DNA from: Catenuloplanes niger
GTDB lineage: Bacteria; Actinomycetota; Actinomycetes; Mycobacteriales; Micromonosporaceae
Direction: 5' to 3'
Length of the DNA: 64,000 bases
NCBI RefSeq assembly: GCF_031458255.1
Contig: NZ_JAVDYC010000001.1
Coordinates: forward strand, 5,093,001 to 5,157,000
In this document: piece by piece, positions 40,282 to 48,994 of the stretch
How the letters are laid out: each line of letters begins with the position of its first letter
Numbering within the stretch: the stretch's first letter is position 1
Made by a program: the position numbers and the translations under genes
The notes under the pieces: model-generated
Seen by the model: the letters and a program-made list of their open reading frames with translations, nothing else
Databases searched by the model: none
Told to the model about the DNA's origin: nothing

Positions 40282-41459
40282 TGGTCAAGCCCAATTGCTG
40301 GCCCAGGATCAACTGCTCTGGGGGTCGGGTCGGCCGTGATAATTTGATTGACGCCGACGTCGGACGCCCACGCGCTATCTGGCTCTCTTGAATCTATTGA
40401 TAGGTCGATTAATTGTCGACTTGATCCAGCAAGCGGCGGCACGAATGGGAAGGTGCTGGCGGTCGAGTTGCTAACTGCGCTCTTGGTTGGTGGAGTGCCA
40501 CTCGATTTAATGGGTCCGTGCGGGAGGGGTGTCGGAGCGCCTATGATCAAGCCGTTCTTTAGAGTCTCTGTTGGTCTATGCCTGCTGTTTGGGTTCGGTA
40601 TCGGGCTGGGCGTGCCAATAATGTTAGAGGACGGGTTCGTGGAAATTTGCTGAATATTGTGTGTGTAGTCGGATCGTGGGTTGGTAGTAAATTGTCCTTG
40701 AGGTGACGTAGTGGCGTGACTAAGGATTGGCCCACCGACAGTCTCGTTCGACCCTTGTTGGCTTCCTGGCCCGGTGGCATCAGTCACGAGGCTTGATTGC
40801 GTTGCCTGCGGCAAGGGAATGACTGTCGGTATTGAGGGTGGCGCCATTCCATTGTCGAGTGGAGTGAATACGGGAGAGCGATTCTCATATTTCGGCGCAA
40901 TCTGCAGTGCTGCGGTCGCTTCGATGAGTTCCTGGCTGGCGCGGTACATCACTGATCGGGCGATTGCGGTCAGCTCCGCTTGTCGTCGTTCGGTGTCCGG
41001 GGCGGCCATGAAGGCTGCGGCGCCCGCGCGGCCGTTGGAGGCGGAGGTCATTTCCTGTCGCGCGGCTTCGGCGGCGGTGTTGGTTGTGTATTCGTCGAAG
41101 ATGGGGCGCAGCCTGGTTTGGGCCTCGGAGACGATGGTGAGGGCGGCGGTGTAGGCCGTGTAGTTGGCGACGCTTGCGTCGAGGGTGGCCTGGGCGTTGG
41201 CGATGTCGGTGTCGAAGCGGGCCAGGTAGATCGCGGCGGCGGGGCTTCGGGTGGGGTTCCAGGCGATGGCCAGGTTGTCGCGGTAGGTGCGCATGCGTGC
41301 CACGTGCTCGGACAGCAGTTCCGTGGTGCGGCGCCAGCCGGCCAGGTGTGGGGCGTACGCGTCGGGGGTGTGGTGGGCGACGGCGGCCCACATGAACGGT
41401 ATGTCCCGATGGTGCCACGGGGTGCCGGTCCAGTCGGGGCGGCCGTTGTCGATCGCCAT
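40278..41459 (-). CDS. WXG/PPE-like type VII secretion protein with Pro/Ser/Asn tail
   Basis: A 393-residue protein. Its N-terminal half (about 1-180) is a long helical hairpin typical of ESX substrates (HTPDAYAPHLAGWRRTTELLSEHV, and a second long helix rich in Ala and Glu). Its C-terminal half is rich in Pro, Ser, Thr and Asn and probably disordered. The WXG/PPE assignment rests on shape and context, not on a clear motif. It follows the smaller ESX-like gene by two bases and overlaps the mycosin gene. The tail-coding part lies inside the low-GC patch, while the helical part is at normal GC. Confidence 0.7.
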   Translation of the reverse strand: MAIDNGRPDWTGTPWHHRDIPFMWAAVAHHTPDAYAPHLAGWRRTTELLSEHVARMRTYRDNLAIAWNPTRSPAAAIYLARFDTDIANAQATLDASVANYTAYTAALTIVSEAQTRLRPIFDEYTTNTAAEAARQEMTSASNGRAGAAAFMAAPDTERRQAELTAIARSVMYRASQELIEATAALQIAPKYENRSPVFTPLDNGMAPPSIPTVIPLPQATQSSLVTDATGPGSQQGSNETVGGPILSHATTSPQGQFTTNPRSDYTHNIQQISTNPSSNIIGTPSPIPNPNSRHRPTETLKNGLIIGAPTPLPHGPIKSSGTPPTKSAVSNSTASTFPFVPPLAGSSRQLIDLSIDSREPDSAWASDVGVNQIITADPTPRAVDPGPAIGLDQ

Positions 41460-41461
41460 GG

Positions 41462-41878
41462 TCAGAGCACCGTCCCGGGGTTTCCGTCGGGGGTTGCGCC
41501 GGTGGCGTCCAGGGCCTCTCGGACGTCCTGTGCCCGGGCGGCGGAGAAGGCGTCGGCGTCGGCGTAGCGGGTGCTGATGTCGGCGGCGGCGTTCGCGAGG
41601 CTGGTGTAGCCCTGGATGTACCAGTAGACGTTGTCGGTGGCGGCGTGCGTGGCGGCGCGGTGGGCCTCCAGGAAGCGCAGGTGTTCCGCGAAGGCCTCGG
41701 CCGGCTGGGGGTGGTCCGACTCCATGTCGGCGATCACGCGGGAGGCGTGCGGGAGGTAGTTGTCCTGGATCTCGGCGGTCAGGCCGCGGGCGAACTGGGA
41801 CATCGCCTCGATGTCGGCCTCGATCCGGCCGTAGTCGCGCAGCCACGCCGGGCCCAGGTCCTCGTCGGGGGCCGCCAT
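41462..41878 (-). CDS. Small ESX/EspC-like helical protein
   Basis: The 138-residue protein is almost entirely alpha-helical (WLRDYGRIEADIEAMSQFARGL, then FAEHLRFLEAHRAATHAATDNV and YTSLANAAADISTRYADADAF). It matches the size and shape of WXG100/EspC-type secretion partners, without a textbook WXG turn (a W-Y-I-Q-G is present near 90). The ATG at 41878 has GGGGAGG six bases upstream, which settles the start. It is the first gene of the cassette (small helical protein, PPE-like protein, mycosin) and could pair with the second gene product. Confidence 0.7.
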   Translation of the reverse strand: MAAPDEDLGPAWLRDYGRIEADIEAMSQFARGLTAEIQDNYLPHASRVIADMESDHPQPAEAFAEHLRFLEAHRAATHAATDNVYWYIQGYTSLANAAADISTRYADADAFSAARAQDVREALDATGATPDGNPGTVL

Positions 41879-41891
41879 CTGACTCCTCCCC

Positions 41892-41925
41892 ACGCGCCAG
41901 GAATCGAGACGCGCCAGGAATCGAG
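41892..41925. repeat. 17-bp direct tandem repeat upstream of the ESX cassette
   Basis: ACGCGCCAGGAATCGAG occurs twice head to tail (41892-41908, 41909-41925), 14 bases before the first cassette gene. It may be a binding site pair or a recent slippage duplication. The rest of the region to 42021 shows no gene. Confidence 0.85.
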
Positions 41926-42021
41926 ATTAGCCAATCCCGGTCGCCGCTTGGGGGCACCTCGAGGGTGCGCGGCGAATTGTCCGGAGGATGCGATTTCTCA
42001 CATGGGATGGTTACTCGTGTG

Positions 42022-42222
42022 TCACCGGGGCAGTGCGGAGCGTCGCCAAGGCGGTGTGTAGCCGGGGCGTGTGGAGCGTGCCCACCACGACGGCGAGCGG
42101 TCGGGATCCGCCGGCTCGGGCCGTGTCAGCGCACGCAGTGCGCCCACCAGTGCGGCGATCTCCTGGGGGTTGGGCGTACCGCGGAGGATCGTGAGATCTG
42201 GAGCACGGTTGCCGGAGTGCAT
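42022..42222 (-). CDS. accE: Acyl-CoA carboxylase epsilon subunit
   Basis: A 66-residue protein that matches the actinobacterial ACC-epsilon pattern. The start reads DLTILRGTPNPQEIAALVGALRAL, where the family has V-RG-P-PEE-AAL, and the end reads SPSWWARSTRPG with the closing WRRSALPR. Epsilon subunits bind the beta subunit and stabilise the holoenzyme. The gene normally lies beside the beta subunit; here it is 5 kb away from it (47299) and alone, next to a divergent kinase gene. No strong ribosome site is visible. Its small size makes it easy to miss. Confidence 0.75.
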   Translation of the reverse strand: MHSGNRAPDLTILRGTPNPQEIAALVGALRALTRPEPADPDRSPSWWARSTRPGYTPPWRRSALPR

Positions 42223-42325
42223 TAGGCCAGACTAAGGCCAGAACGCTTGATAACAAACTGATGCGTGTCTCCCTCGACGTGGGTCAATTGGTGTGATGAG
42301 GGCGGGTGCGGGTACGTTCCTCTGG

Positions 42326-45300
42326 ATGTCTGCCCCCGAACTGATCGCGAACCGATACCGGCTGCTCCGGCCGCTCGGCCAGGGGGGCATGGGCCGGGTC
42401 TGGCTGGCCCGCGACGAGGTGCTGCACCGGGACGTCGCGATCAAGGAACTGGTCCCGCCGCCCGGGCTGACCGTGGACGAGCGCCGTGAGATGCGGGAAC
42501 GGTCGCTGCGCGAGGCGCGCGCGATCGCCCGCCTGAACAACATCAACGTGGTACGTGTCTTCGACGTGCTCCGCACGGACGGCGACCCGTGGATCGTCAT
42601 GGAGTACGTCGCCTCACGCTCGCTGCAGGACATCCTGGCGGACGTGGGTCCGGTGCCGCCGGCGCGCGGCATCGAGATCGGGCTCGGGATGCTCAACGCG
42701 CTCCGGGCCGCGCACCGCGCCGGGGTCGTGCACCGCGACGTCAAGCCGGGCAACGTGCTGATCGGTGAGGACGGCCGGGTCGTGCTCACCGACTTCGGTC
42801 TGGCCACCGTGCCCGGCGACCCGAATGTGACCCGCACCGGCCTGGTGCTGGGTTCCCCGGCCTACATCGCGCCGGAGCGCGCCCGGGACGGCACGGCCGG
42901 TCCGCAGGCCGACCTGTGGTCGCTCGGCGCCACGCTCTACGCCGCGGTGGAGGGGCAGTCACCGTACGCGCGCCCGTCCGCGATCGGCACGCTCGCCGCG
43001 CTGGCCACCGAGCCGCCGCCGGTCGCGCGCAACGCGGGACCGCTGCGCCCGGTGCTGGCCGGGCTGCTGCGCAAGGACCCGACGGAGCGGCTCTCCGCGG
43101 AGGAGGCCGAGCGCATGCTGATGCGCGCGGCCGGCCGGAAGTCGCGTGCGCCGCTGAACCTGTGGCAGACGCCACGTCGCGGCCCCGGCGGCACCCGGGT
43201 CGGCGGGGACACGCAGTCCTCGCCCGCGGTACCCGCGCCGCGCCCGCCGATGACGACGGGTCAGCGGTCCTCGATCGCGCCGGTCACCGGCTCGCACCCG
43301 CCGATCTTCTCCAAGGGCCGCGCGGCCGCCGCGGAGAACAAGCCGCCGCTGGACGCCACCCGGCTCGACGGCACGCCGGTCGGCGACGCCACCACGCGCA
43401 TCCCGGACCGGGACGCGACCACCCGGATCGATCCGCGCAAGCTGTCCCGGACCGAGTCCCCGCAGCAGGACGCGACCACCCGCATCGATCCGCGCAAGCC
43501 GTCCCGGACCGAGCCGCCGCAGCAGGACACCACCACCCGGATCACCGGCGGTCACCTGCTCGGCGGTCGCGACGCGACCACCCGCATCGACCCGCCCAAG
43601 CGGCCCGGAGCTGCCGGAACGTCGGTTTCGGTCACCCCGGGCGCCGGCGCGCCGGGCGGCGGTTCACAATCGAATGCATCCGGCGGTACGACCACGCCGG
43701 ACGAGACCACCGTCGTGCCGCCCCTCTCGGGCGCCGACGCTTCGAGGCCGGGCTCCATCAAGCCGGGCTCCGCCGAGCCGGACGCGGCTGACCCGGGTGC
43801 AGCCGGAGTCGCCGCGTCCGGCTCGGCCACCGCCCCGGCTGTCCGGAACAACCCCCGGATCGACCCGCTGGGTACGGGTGCCAGCGGCGCGTTCCCGGTG
43901 ATCAGCGGCTTCGGCGGCCGCACGGCCGGCCCGACGTTCGGCACCGGCCTGCCCGGCATCACCGCCGTCCCGGTGTCCGGCCCGTCGGCCACCGCCGAGA
44001 GCGCGGGTCGCACCGGAACCGGCACGGCCGCCGCGGACGAGCCGGCATCGACCGACGGCGCGGACGCCACCGAGCGGCCCGGAGCCGCCGGCCAGCCGCG
44101 CTCCGCGGACGAGCCGGACCGCACGGGCGAGCCCGGTGCCGGGGACCGGCCGGGGACGGCGGACCAGGCGGGATCCGGAACCGAGCCTGCCGACACGGCG
44201 AGTGCGGCGGCGGACGACGCCGGCGAGACCACGGCCGAGACCGACGGTGCGAAGGACGACACCGAGGGCGAGCCGGCCGCGACCGATGCCGCCGAGGCGG
44301 GGACGGCCGAGCGCGGCGGCGAGACGATCAGCGTCACCGGAGCCACGGTGACCGGGTCCGCCGACGCCGAGGACGCCGCCGCACCGGACGACACCGACGG
44401 CACCACGATCATCCGATCCGGCCCGGCGGACGCCACCAGCGTGATCAGCGCGCCGGCCGGGGCCGGTGCTCCCACCCGTACCCCCGGTGGGTCCGACGGG
44501 TCGTCCGGCGACAGCGACTGGGCGCGTGCCGCCTGGGCGCGCACCAACCCGGACGCCACCGCGGTGGTCCCGCAGAACCCGGTGCCGTCGCAGGCCGCGA
44601 AGACCGGCCGCCCGAACCGGGGCGACGCGAAGAAGACGCTGGGCGCGCCGCTGGCCCGGTTCGCCCGGTCCGCGCCGCGCGACGACTACGACGACCGCAC
44701 CCAGGTGGTCGGCTCGCCGTCGGCCGGCTACGACGACTACGACGAGAAGCCGGCGCGGAGCGGTCCGGGCCGGCTGGCCGCCGATCCGCGCCTGTGGGTG
44801 GTGATCGCGCTGGTCATCGCCGTGATCGTCGCGGTGGCGCTGATCGTGCCGCGGCTGACCGGCGACGACGGCGGGGAGAACGCGGCGCCGACCCCGACCA
44901 CGGCGGCGCCGTCGGCCGCGCCGAGCAGCGCGGCTCCGCGTCCGACCGGCAGCCCCGCGCCGGGCGTGCCGGCGTTGACCATGCCGGCCGGCTGGCGCAC
45001 CTACGACAGCCCCAAGGGCTGGTCGGTGCCGATCCCGAACACGTGGGAGGTGCGGGACTACGGCACGCACATCGAGTTCCACGAGGGCAACGGCGGCGGC
45101 CGGGTCATGCTGATCACGCAGATCCAGAACCCGGCGCCGGACGCGAAGGCGGCGGTCATCGGGATCGAGCAGGAGCGCCGGTTCGAGTGGGAGCAGTACC
45201 AGCTCATCAAGATCGAGAGCGTGGACTACTTCGACAGCGCCGCCGACTGGGAGTTCGCGTACGGGCCGCCCGGTAACTACCGCAACCACGTGCTGATCCG

Positions 45301-45430
45301 GCACTTCGTGACCGCACCGGACCGGGCATACCAGATCTACTGGGGTACGCCGGACAACGTGTGGAACGACGAGGAGAACCAGCGCCAGTTCGAGCTGATC
45401 GTGGCGCTCTTCAAGCCGGACAAGGACTGA
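42326..45430 (+). CDS. Receptor-type Ser/Thr protein kinase with Thr-motif array
   Basis: The 1034-residue kinase has its catalytic domain at about 8-265: GQGGMG, VAIKELVPPPG, HRDVKPGNVLI, DFGLATV, GSPAYIAPER. An unusually long disordered region (about 280-805) follows. It has repeats of DATTRI (about 354-425) and related words DETTVV, DGTTII, DATSVI, DATAVV and DRTQVV. A transmembrane helix lies at about 817-840, and about 190 outer residues carry PAGWRTYDSPKGWSVPIPNTW. There are no PASTA repeats. The ATG at 42326 is chosen because TACGTT lies nine bases upstream, as in leaderless genes. A GTG at 42293 is also possible. Confidence 0.88.
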   Translation: MSAPELIANRYRLLRPLGQGGMGRVWLARDEVLHRDVAIKELVPPPGLTVDERREMRERSLREARAIARLNNINVVRVFDVLRTDGDPWIVMEYVASRSLQDILADVGPVPPARGIEIGLGMLNALRAAHRAGVVHRDVKPGNVLIGEDGRVVLTDFGLATVPGDPNVTRTGLVLGSPAYIAPERARDGTAGPQADLWSLGATLYAAVEGQSPYARPSAIGTLAALATEPPPVARNAGPLRPVLAGLLRKDPTERLSAEEAERMLMRAAGRKSRAPLNLWQTPRRGPGGTRVGGDTQSSPAVPAPRPPMTTGQRSSIAPVTGSHPPIFSKGRAAAAENKPPLDATRLDGTPVGDATTRIPDRDATTRIDPRKLSRTESPQQDATTRIDPRKPSRTEPPQQDTTTRITGGHLLGGRDATTRIDPPKRPGAAGTSVSVTPGAGAPGGGSQSNASGGTTTPDETTVVPPLSGADASRPGSIKPGSAEPDAADPGAAGVAASGSATAPAVRNNPRIDPLGTGASGAFPVISGFGGRTAGPTFGTGLPGITAVPVSGPSATAESAGRTGTGTAAADEPASTDGADATERPGAAGQPRSADEPDRTGEPGAGDRPGTADQAGSGTEPADTASAAADDAGETTAETDGAKDDTEGEPAATDAAEAGTAERGGETISVTGATVTGSADAEDAAAPDDTDGTTIIRSGPADATSVISAPAGAGAPTRTPGGSDGSSGDSDWARAAWARTNPDATAVVPQNPVPSQAAKTGRPNRGDAKKTLGAPLARFARSAPRDDYDDRTQVVGSPSAGYDDYDEKPARSGPGRLAADPRLWVVIALVIAVIVAVALIVPRLTGDDGGENAAPTPTTAAPSAAPSSAAPRPTGSPAPGVPALTMPAGWRTYDSPKGWSVPIPNTWEVRDYGTHIEFHEGNGGGRVMLITQIQNPAPDAKAAVIGIEQERRFEWEQYQLIKIESVDYFDSAADWEFAYGPPGNYRNHVLIRHFVTAPDRAYQIYWGTPDNVWNDEENQRQFELIVALFKPDKD

Positions 45431-45504
45431 CGTTCCTCGCTTTCCGCATGCGTAGATCTGCCACCCGGCGGGTATCCACCGTGCAACGGAGAGAGGAGGA
45501 CGAC

Positions 45505-45750
45505 GTGAGCTACTACAAGCGGCACTGCACCAGGACCGCCGTCGCGATGTGGACGATCGCCGCCACCGCGTTGACCGTGGCGAGTGCCAGCACAGCGTTG
45601 CTGATAGCGCTCTCGGCGATCGTCATTATTTCCGTGGCCGCGGTCGGGTCATGGTTTCTGCTGCACCGGGCGGTGCCGCAGCGGGTGCGGGATTCCGTGC
45701 CCGTGGGAACGCCGATGCGGGTTCCCGTCGGCGCACGCCGTCAGGCCTGA
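45505..45750 (+). CDS. Small membrane protein (81 residues)
   Basis: Not recognised. The GTG start has GGAGAGAGGAGG in front, so it should be well translated. The protein begins with a basic Tyr-rich segment (MSYYKRHCTRTA) and has one long or two short hydrophobic helices (about 13-55: ATALTVASASTALLIALSAIVI and ISVAAVGSWFLL). It ends in a basic cytoplasmic tail. It lies 74 bases after the kinase gene and may be co-transcribed with it. A convergent terminator follows. Confidence 0.7.
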   Translation: MSYYKRHCTRTAVAMWTIAATALTVASASTALLIALSAIVIISVAAVGSWFLLHRAVPQRVRDSVPVGTPMRVPVGARRQA

Positions 45751-45765
45751 AACGCCACACGCCGA

Positions 45766-45804
45766 AACGGCGACAGCCGGACGATGAGGTCCGCTGTCGC
45801 CGTT
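45766..45804. terminator. Bidirectional terminator
   Basis: AACGGCGACAGC (45766-45777) pairs perfectly with GCTGTCGCCGTT (45793-45804) between two convergent genes. Confidence 0.85.
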
Positions 45805-45829
45805 CGTCGTTCCCGGCGCTGTCCGCCGG

Positions 45830-46255
45830 TCAGAGCAGGTCGAGGTCCAGGTCGACGTCCAGGTCGATCTCGACGTCCAGGTCCAGGTCGATGTCGACGT
45901 CGTTCAGGACGCCGTCGTCGTCCCAGTCCCGGTCGCCGTTGTCGCCACCGTTGCCGTCGTTGCCGCTGTCACTGTCGCTGTCGTCGCTGGTGTCGTCCAG
46001 CGCGTCCGCGACCGCGTCGACGTTGTCCTCGCTGCACTCGTAGTCGTGCGCGGCCAGCCACTTGAGGATCAGCCACTTGAGCTTGGCCTCCGCCGCGTCC
46101 TCGTCGCCGGAGGACTGCGAGTAGCCGCCGTGCGAGTTCCCGTGACCGTGCGAGCCGTGCGCGGACGCGGCACCGGCGGTACCGAGCGCCATCCCGGTGA
46201 AGAGCACCGAGCCGGCAGCGAGCACGGCCAGACGGCGAAGCTTGGTGTTACGCAT
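45830..46255 (-). CDS. Secreted acidic protein with alternating Asp/Leu tail
   Basis: The 141-residue protein has a clear signal peptide (about 1-32, MRNTKLRRLAVLAAGSVLF, ending ASA) followed by a His/Gly/Ser-rich segment. Next come a helical domain (about 55-90, AEAKLKWLILKWLAAHDYEC) and a Ser/Asp/Asn/Gly-rich stretch. From residue about 119 the chain alternates Asp or Glu with Ile, Leu or Val to the end. Such a pattern would make one very acidic face and one hydrophobic face of a beta strand. Calcium binding or self-assembly is a reasonable guess, but no known family is recognised. The coding DNA of the tail is itself a hexamer-like repeat. Confidence 0.75.
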   Translation of the reverse strand: MRNTKLRRLAVLAAGSVLFTGMALGTAGAASAHGSHGHGNSHGGYSQSSGDEDAAEAKLKWLILKWLAAHDYECSEDNVDAVADALDDTSDDSDSDSGNDGNGGDNGDRDWDDDGVLNDVDIDLDLDVEIDLDVDLDLDLL

Positions 46256-46409
46256 GATTGTCGTTCCCCCGTGGGTGTCGATTCGTGTGAGCCTCAGCGC
46301 GGCCGGGTGCGGTCCGGTGATGCTCGCCCTGGCCGACTATGCCGCCTGCGCCCGGATCGTTGCGGGAAACGAAGGACATTCGGCCGGTACGCGAGAACTC
46401 CGCACTTCC

Positions 46410-46445
46410 TTCCCAGGAGTCTCCGGCTTCCCAGGAGTCTCCGGG
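46410..46445. repeat. 18-bp tandem duplication in front of the M50 gene
   Basis: TTCCCAGGAGTCTCCGGC occurs at 46410-46427 and, with one change at the last base, again at 46428-46445, ending 11 bases before the -10 box. It could act as a double activator site covering the -35 region. Confidence 0.85.
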
Positions 46446-46455
46446 CATCCTGAGC

Positions 46456-46461
46456 TAGGCT
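46456..46461 (+). promoter_or_regulatory. -10 box TAGGCT of a leaderless gene
   Basis: TAGGCT stands eight bases before the GTG at 46470, which would place the transcript start on or next to the start codon. Confidence 0.55.
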
Positions 46462-46469
46462 CGCGAGCT

Positions 46470-47210
46470 GTGTCGATCGACAGCCTGACTGATCTGCGGG
46501 ACCAGCTCCTCGGTGCGCAACCGGACCCGCCGTTCCTGCTCGTCCTCATCACGGCGCTGATCGCGCTGGCCGTGGTGTTCGTGCGCGTCACCTGGCGGGT
46601 GGGCCGCAACGCGATCACGATCGCGCACGAGGGCGGGCACGCGCTCGCCGCCGTGCTCACCGGTCGCCGGCTGACCGGCATCAAGCTGCACTCGGACACG
46701 TCCGGGCTGACTCTCTCGGCCGGCCGGCCGACCGGACCGGGCATGACGTTCACGCTGCTGGCCGGCTATGTGGCGCCGTCACTGATCGGTCTGCTCGGCG
46801 CGTGGCTGCTCGGCGGCAACCGGATCACGCTGCTGCTGTGGGTCACGGTGGCCGCGCTGCTGGCGATGCTGATCATGATCAGGAACGTCTACGGGATCGT
46901 CTCGATCCTGGTCACCGGCGCGATCGTGCTGGGCGTCTCCTGGTACGCCGAGCCGGAGGTGCAGGCCGCGTTCGCGTACACCGGCGTGTGGTTCCTGCTG
47001 ATCGGCGGCGTCCGCCCGGTCTTCGAGCTGCAGTCGATGCGCAGCTGGGGCCGGATGCCGCAGTCGGACGCGGACCAGCTGGCCGGCATCACCCGGGTGC
47101 CGGCGATCTTCTGGGTCGGCGTGTTCCTGGCCGTGAACCTGGCCGCGCTGGTCGGCGGCGTGCTGCTGCTCGCCGGCACCTACCTGCCGGAGCTGCCGGC
47201 CCTCGGCTAG
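46470..47210 (+). CDS. M50-like membrane metalloprotease
   Basis: A 246-residue membrane protein with about six helices and the zinc motif HEGGHALAAVLTGR (HExxH) near residue 51, in the second helix region. It has the hallmark short loop RRLTGIKLHSDTSGLT of M50 peptidases. The family carries out intramembrane proteolysis, but the second motif (NxxPxxxxDG) cannot be seen clearly, so activity is not certain. A GTG start at 46470 is preferred because a TAGGCT box sits just upstream and no ribosome site is present (leaderless mode). It is convergent with the carboxylase beta gene. Confidence 0.78.
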   Translation: MSIDSLTDLRDQLLGAQPDPPFLLVLITALIALAVVFVRVTWRVGRNAITIAHEGGHALAAVLTGRRLTGIKLHSDTSGLTLSAGRPTGPGMTFTLLAGYVAPSLIGLLGAWLLGGNRITLLLWVTVAALLAMLIMIRNVYGIVSILVTGAIVLGVSWYAEPEVQAAFAYTGVWFLLIGGVRPVFELQSMRSWGRMPQSDADQLAGITRVPAIFWVGVFLAVNLAALVGGVLLLAGTYLPELPALG

Positions 47211-47212
47211 GC

Positions 47213-47249
47213 CGTCCGGCGCACCGTCGCCGCAAGCCCCGGCCGGACG
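47213..47249. terminator. Short hairpin between convergent genes
   Basis: CGTCCGGC (47213-47220) and GCCGGACG (47242-47249) pair across a 21-base loop between the M50 gene and the carboxylase beta gene. Confidence 0.4.
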
Positions 47250-47298
47250 CGGGGCGCCGGGTGTTTCGGCCGGGACGCGGCGATGCCCGAAGGACCTT

Positions 47299-48864
47299 CT
47301 ACAGCGGGATGTTGCCGTGCTTCTTCGGCGGCAGCGTCTCCCGCTTCGTGCGCAGCGCACGCAGGCCGCGGATCAGGTGGGCGCGGGTCTCCGACGGCTT
47401 GATCACCGCGTCCACGTAGCCCCGCTCCGCCGCCGTGTACGGGTTCGCCAGCGTGTCCTCGTAGTCCGCGACCAGCTCCGCGCGCAGCGCCGCCGGATCG
47501 CCGGCCTCGGCCAGCTCGGAGCGGTAGAGGATGTTCACCGCGCCCTGCGCGCCCATCACCGCGATCTGCGCGGTCGGCCAGGCCAGGTTCAGGTCCGCGC
47601 CCAGATGCTTCGAGCCCATCACGTCGTAGGCGCCGCCGTACGCCTTCCGCGTGATCACGGTCAGCTTCGGCACGGTGGCCTCCGCGTACGCGTACAGCAG
47701 CTTTGCGCCGCGCCGGATGATCCCGTCCCACTCCTGGCCGGTGCCGGGCAGGAAACCGGGCACGTCCACCAGCGTCAGCACCGGGATGTTGAACGCGTCG
47801 CAGGTCCGCACGAACCGGGCCGCCTTCTCCGACGCCGCGATGTCCAGGCAGCCGGCCAGGTGCGTCGGCTGGTTCGCCACCACGCCCACCGGGCGGCCCT
47901 CGACCCGGCCGAACCCGACCACGATGTTCGGCGCGTAGAGCGGCTGCACCTCCAGGAAGTCGTCGACCAGCCGCTCGATCACGGCATGCATGTCGTACGG
48001 CTGATTCGCCGAGTCCGGGACGAGCGTGTCCAGCACGTCGTCCGGGGCCAGGTCCGCGTCCGCGTCGAAGACCGGCGGATCGTCCAGGTTGTTCGACGGC
48101 AGGTAGGAGAGCAGCGCCTTCACGTACTCGATCGCGTCCTCCTCGTCGGACGCGAGATAGTGCGCGTTGCCGCTGGTCGTGTTGTGCGTGCGCGCCCCGC
48201 CCAGCTCCTCCATGCCGACGTCCTCGCCGGTCACCGTCTTGATCACGTCCGGCCCGGTGATGAACATGTGCGACGTCCGGTCGACCATCACGGTGAAGTC
48301 GGTGACCGCGGGGGAGTAGACCGCCCCGCCCGCGCACGGGCCCATCACCAGCGAGATCTGCGGGATCACGCCGGACGCGCGCACGTTCCGGAAGAAGATC
48401 TCGCCGTACAGGCCGAGGCTGACCACGCCCTCCTGGATCCGCGCGCCACCGGAGTCGTTGATGCCGATCACCGGGCAGCCGGTCTTCATCGCCAGGTCCA
48501 TCACCTTGACGATCTTCTCGCCGAACACCTCGCCCAGCGAACCGCCGAAGACCGTGAAGTCCTGCGCGAACACGCACACCTGCCGGCCGTCGATCGTGCC
48601 GTAGCCGGTGACCACGCCGTCCCCGTACGGCCGGTTGCGCTCCTGCCCGAAGTTCGTCGAACGGTGCCGGGCCAGCGCGTCCAGCTCGACGAAGGACCCC
48701 TCGTCGAGCAGCAGCGCGATGCGCTCCCGAGCCGTCCTCTTGCCGCGCGCGTGCTGCTTCTCGACCGCGCGTGCCGAGCCCGCGTGCACGGCCTCCTCGA
48801 CGCGGCGATCCAGGTCGGCCAGCCGGCCCGCGGTGGTGTGCGGATTGACGTCGGTGTCGGTCAC
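47299..48864 (-). CDS. accB: Acyl-CoA carboxylase beta subunit (carboxyltransferase)
   Basis: The 521-residue protein shows both crotonase-fold halves of a PccB/AccD-type carboxyltransferase. N-terminal segments are [20 protein letters not shown] and [13 protein letters not shown], with the [12 protein letters not shown] oxyanion loop. The C-terminal half has [21 protein letters not shown] and the [17 protein letters not shown] motif. It transfers carboxyl from the biotinylated alpha subunit to propionyl-CoA or a similar acyl-CoA. The GTG at 48864 is favoured: TACGAT seven bases upstream makes it leaderless, whereas the open frame continues without similarity. No epsilon gene adjoins it; the accE candidate is at 42022. 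Confidence 0.93.
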   Translation of the reverse strand: MTDTDVNPHTTAGRLADLDRRVEEAVHAGSARAVEKQHARGKRTARERIALLLDEGSFVELDALARHRSTNFGQERNRPYGDGVVTGYGTIDGRQVCVFAQDFTVFGGSLGEVFGEKIVKVMDLAMKTGCPVIGINDSGGARIQEGVVSLGLYGEIFFRNVRASGVIPQISLVMGPCAGGAVYSPAVTDFTVMVDRTSHMFITGPDVIKTVTGEDVGMEELGGARTHNTTSGNAHYLASDEEDAIEYVKALLSYLPSNNLDDPPVFDADADLAPDDVLDTLVPDSANQPYDMHAVIERLVDDFLEVQPLYAPNIVVGFGRVEGRPVGVVANQPTHLAGCLDIAASEKAARFVRTCDAFNIPVLTLVDVPGFLPGTGQEWDGIIRRGAKLLYAYAEATVPKLTVITRKAYGGAYDVMGSKHLGADLNLAWPTAQIAVMGAQGAVNILYRSELAEAGDPAALRAELVADYEDTLANPYTAAERGYVDAVIKPSETRAHLIRGLRALRTKRETLPPKKHGNIPL

Positions 48865-48994
48865 ACCTCGGATCGTATGACCAATCCGGGCGGCGCGGGT
48901 TACCCGGATTCGCGCGGCTTCGCTCAATCGTTCGGGGGCGTACCGCCGACATTGCCCGTTTCGTTACACGTGGCGTGACGACAGGGACCCCGCG

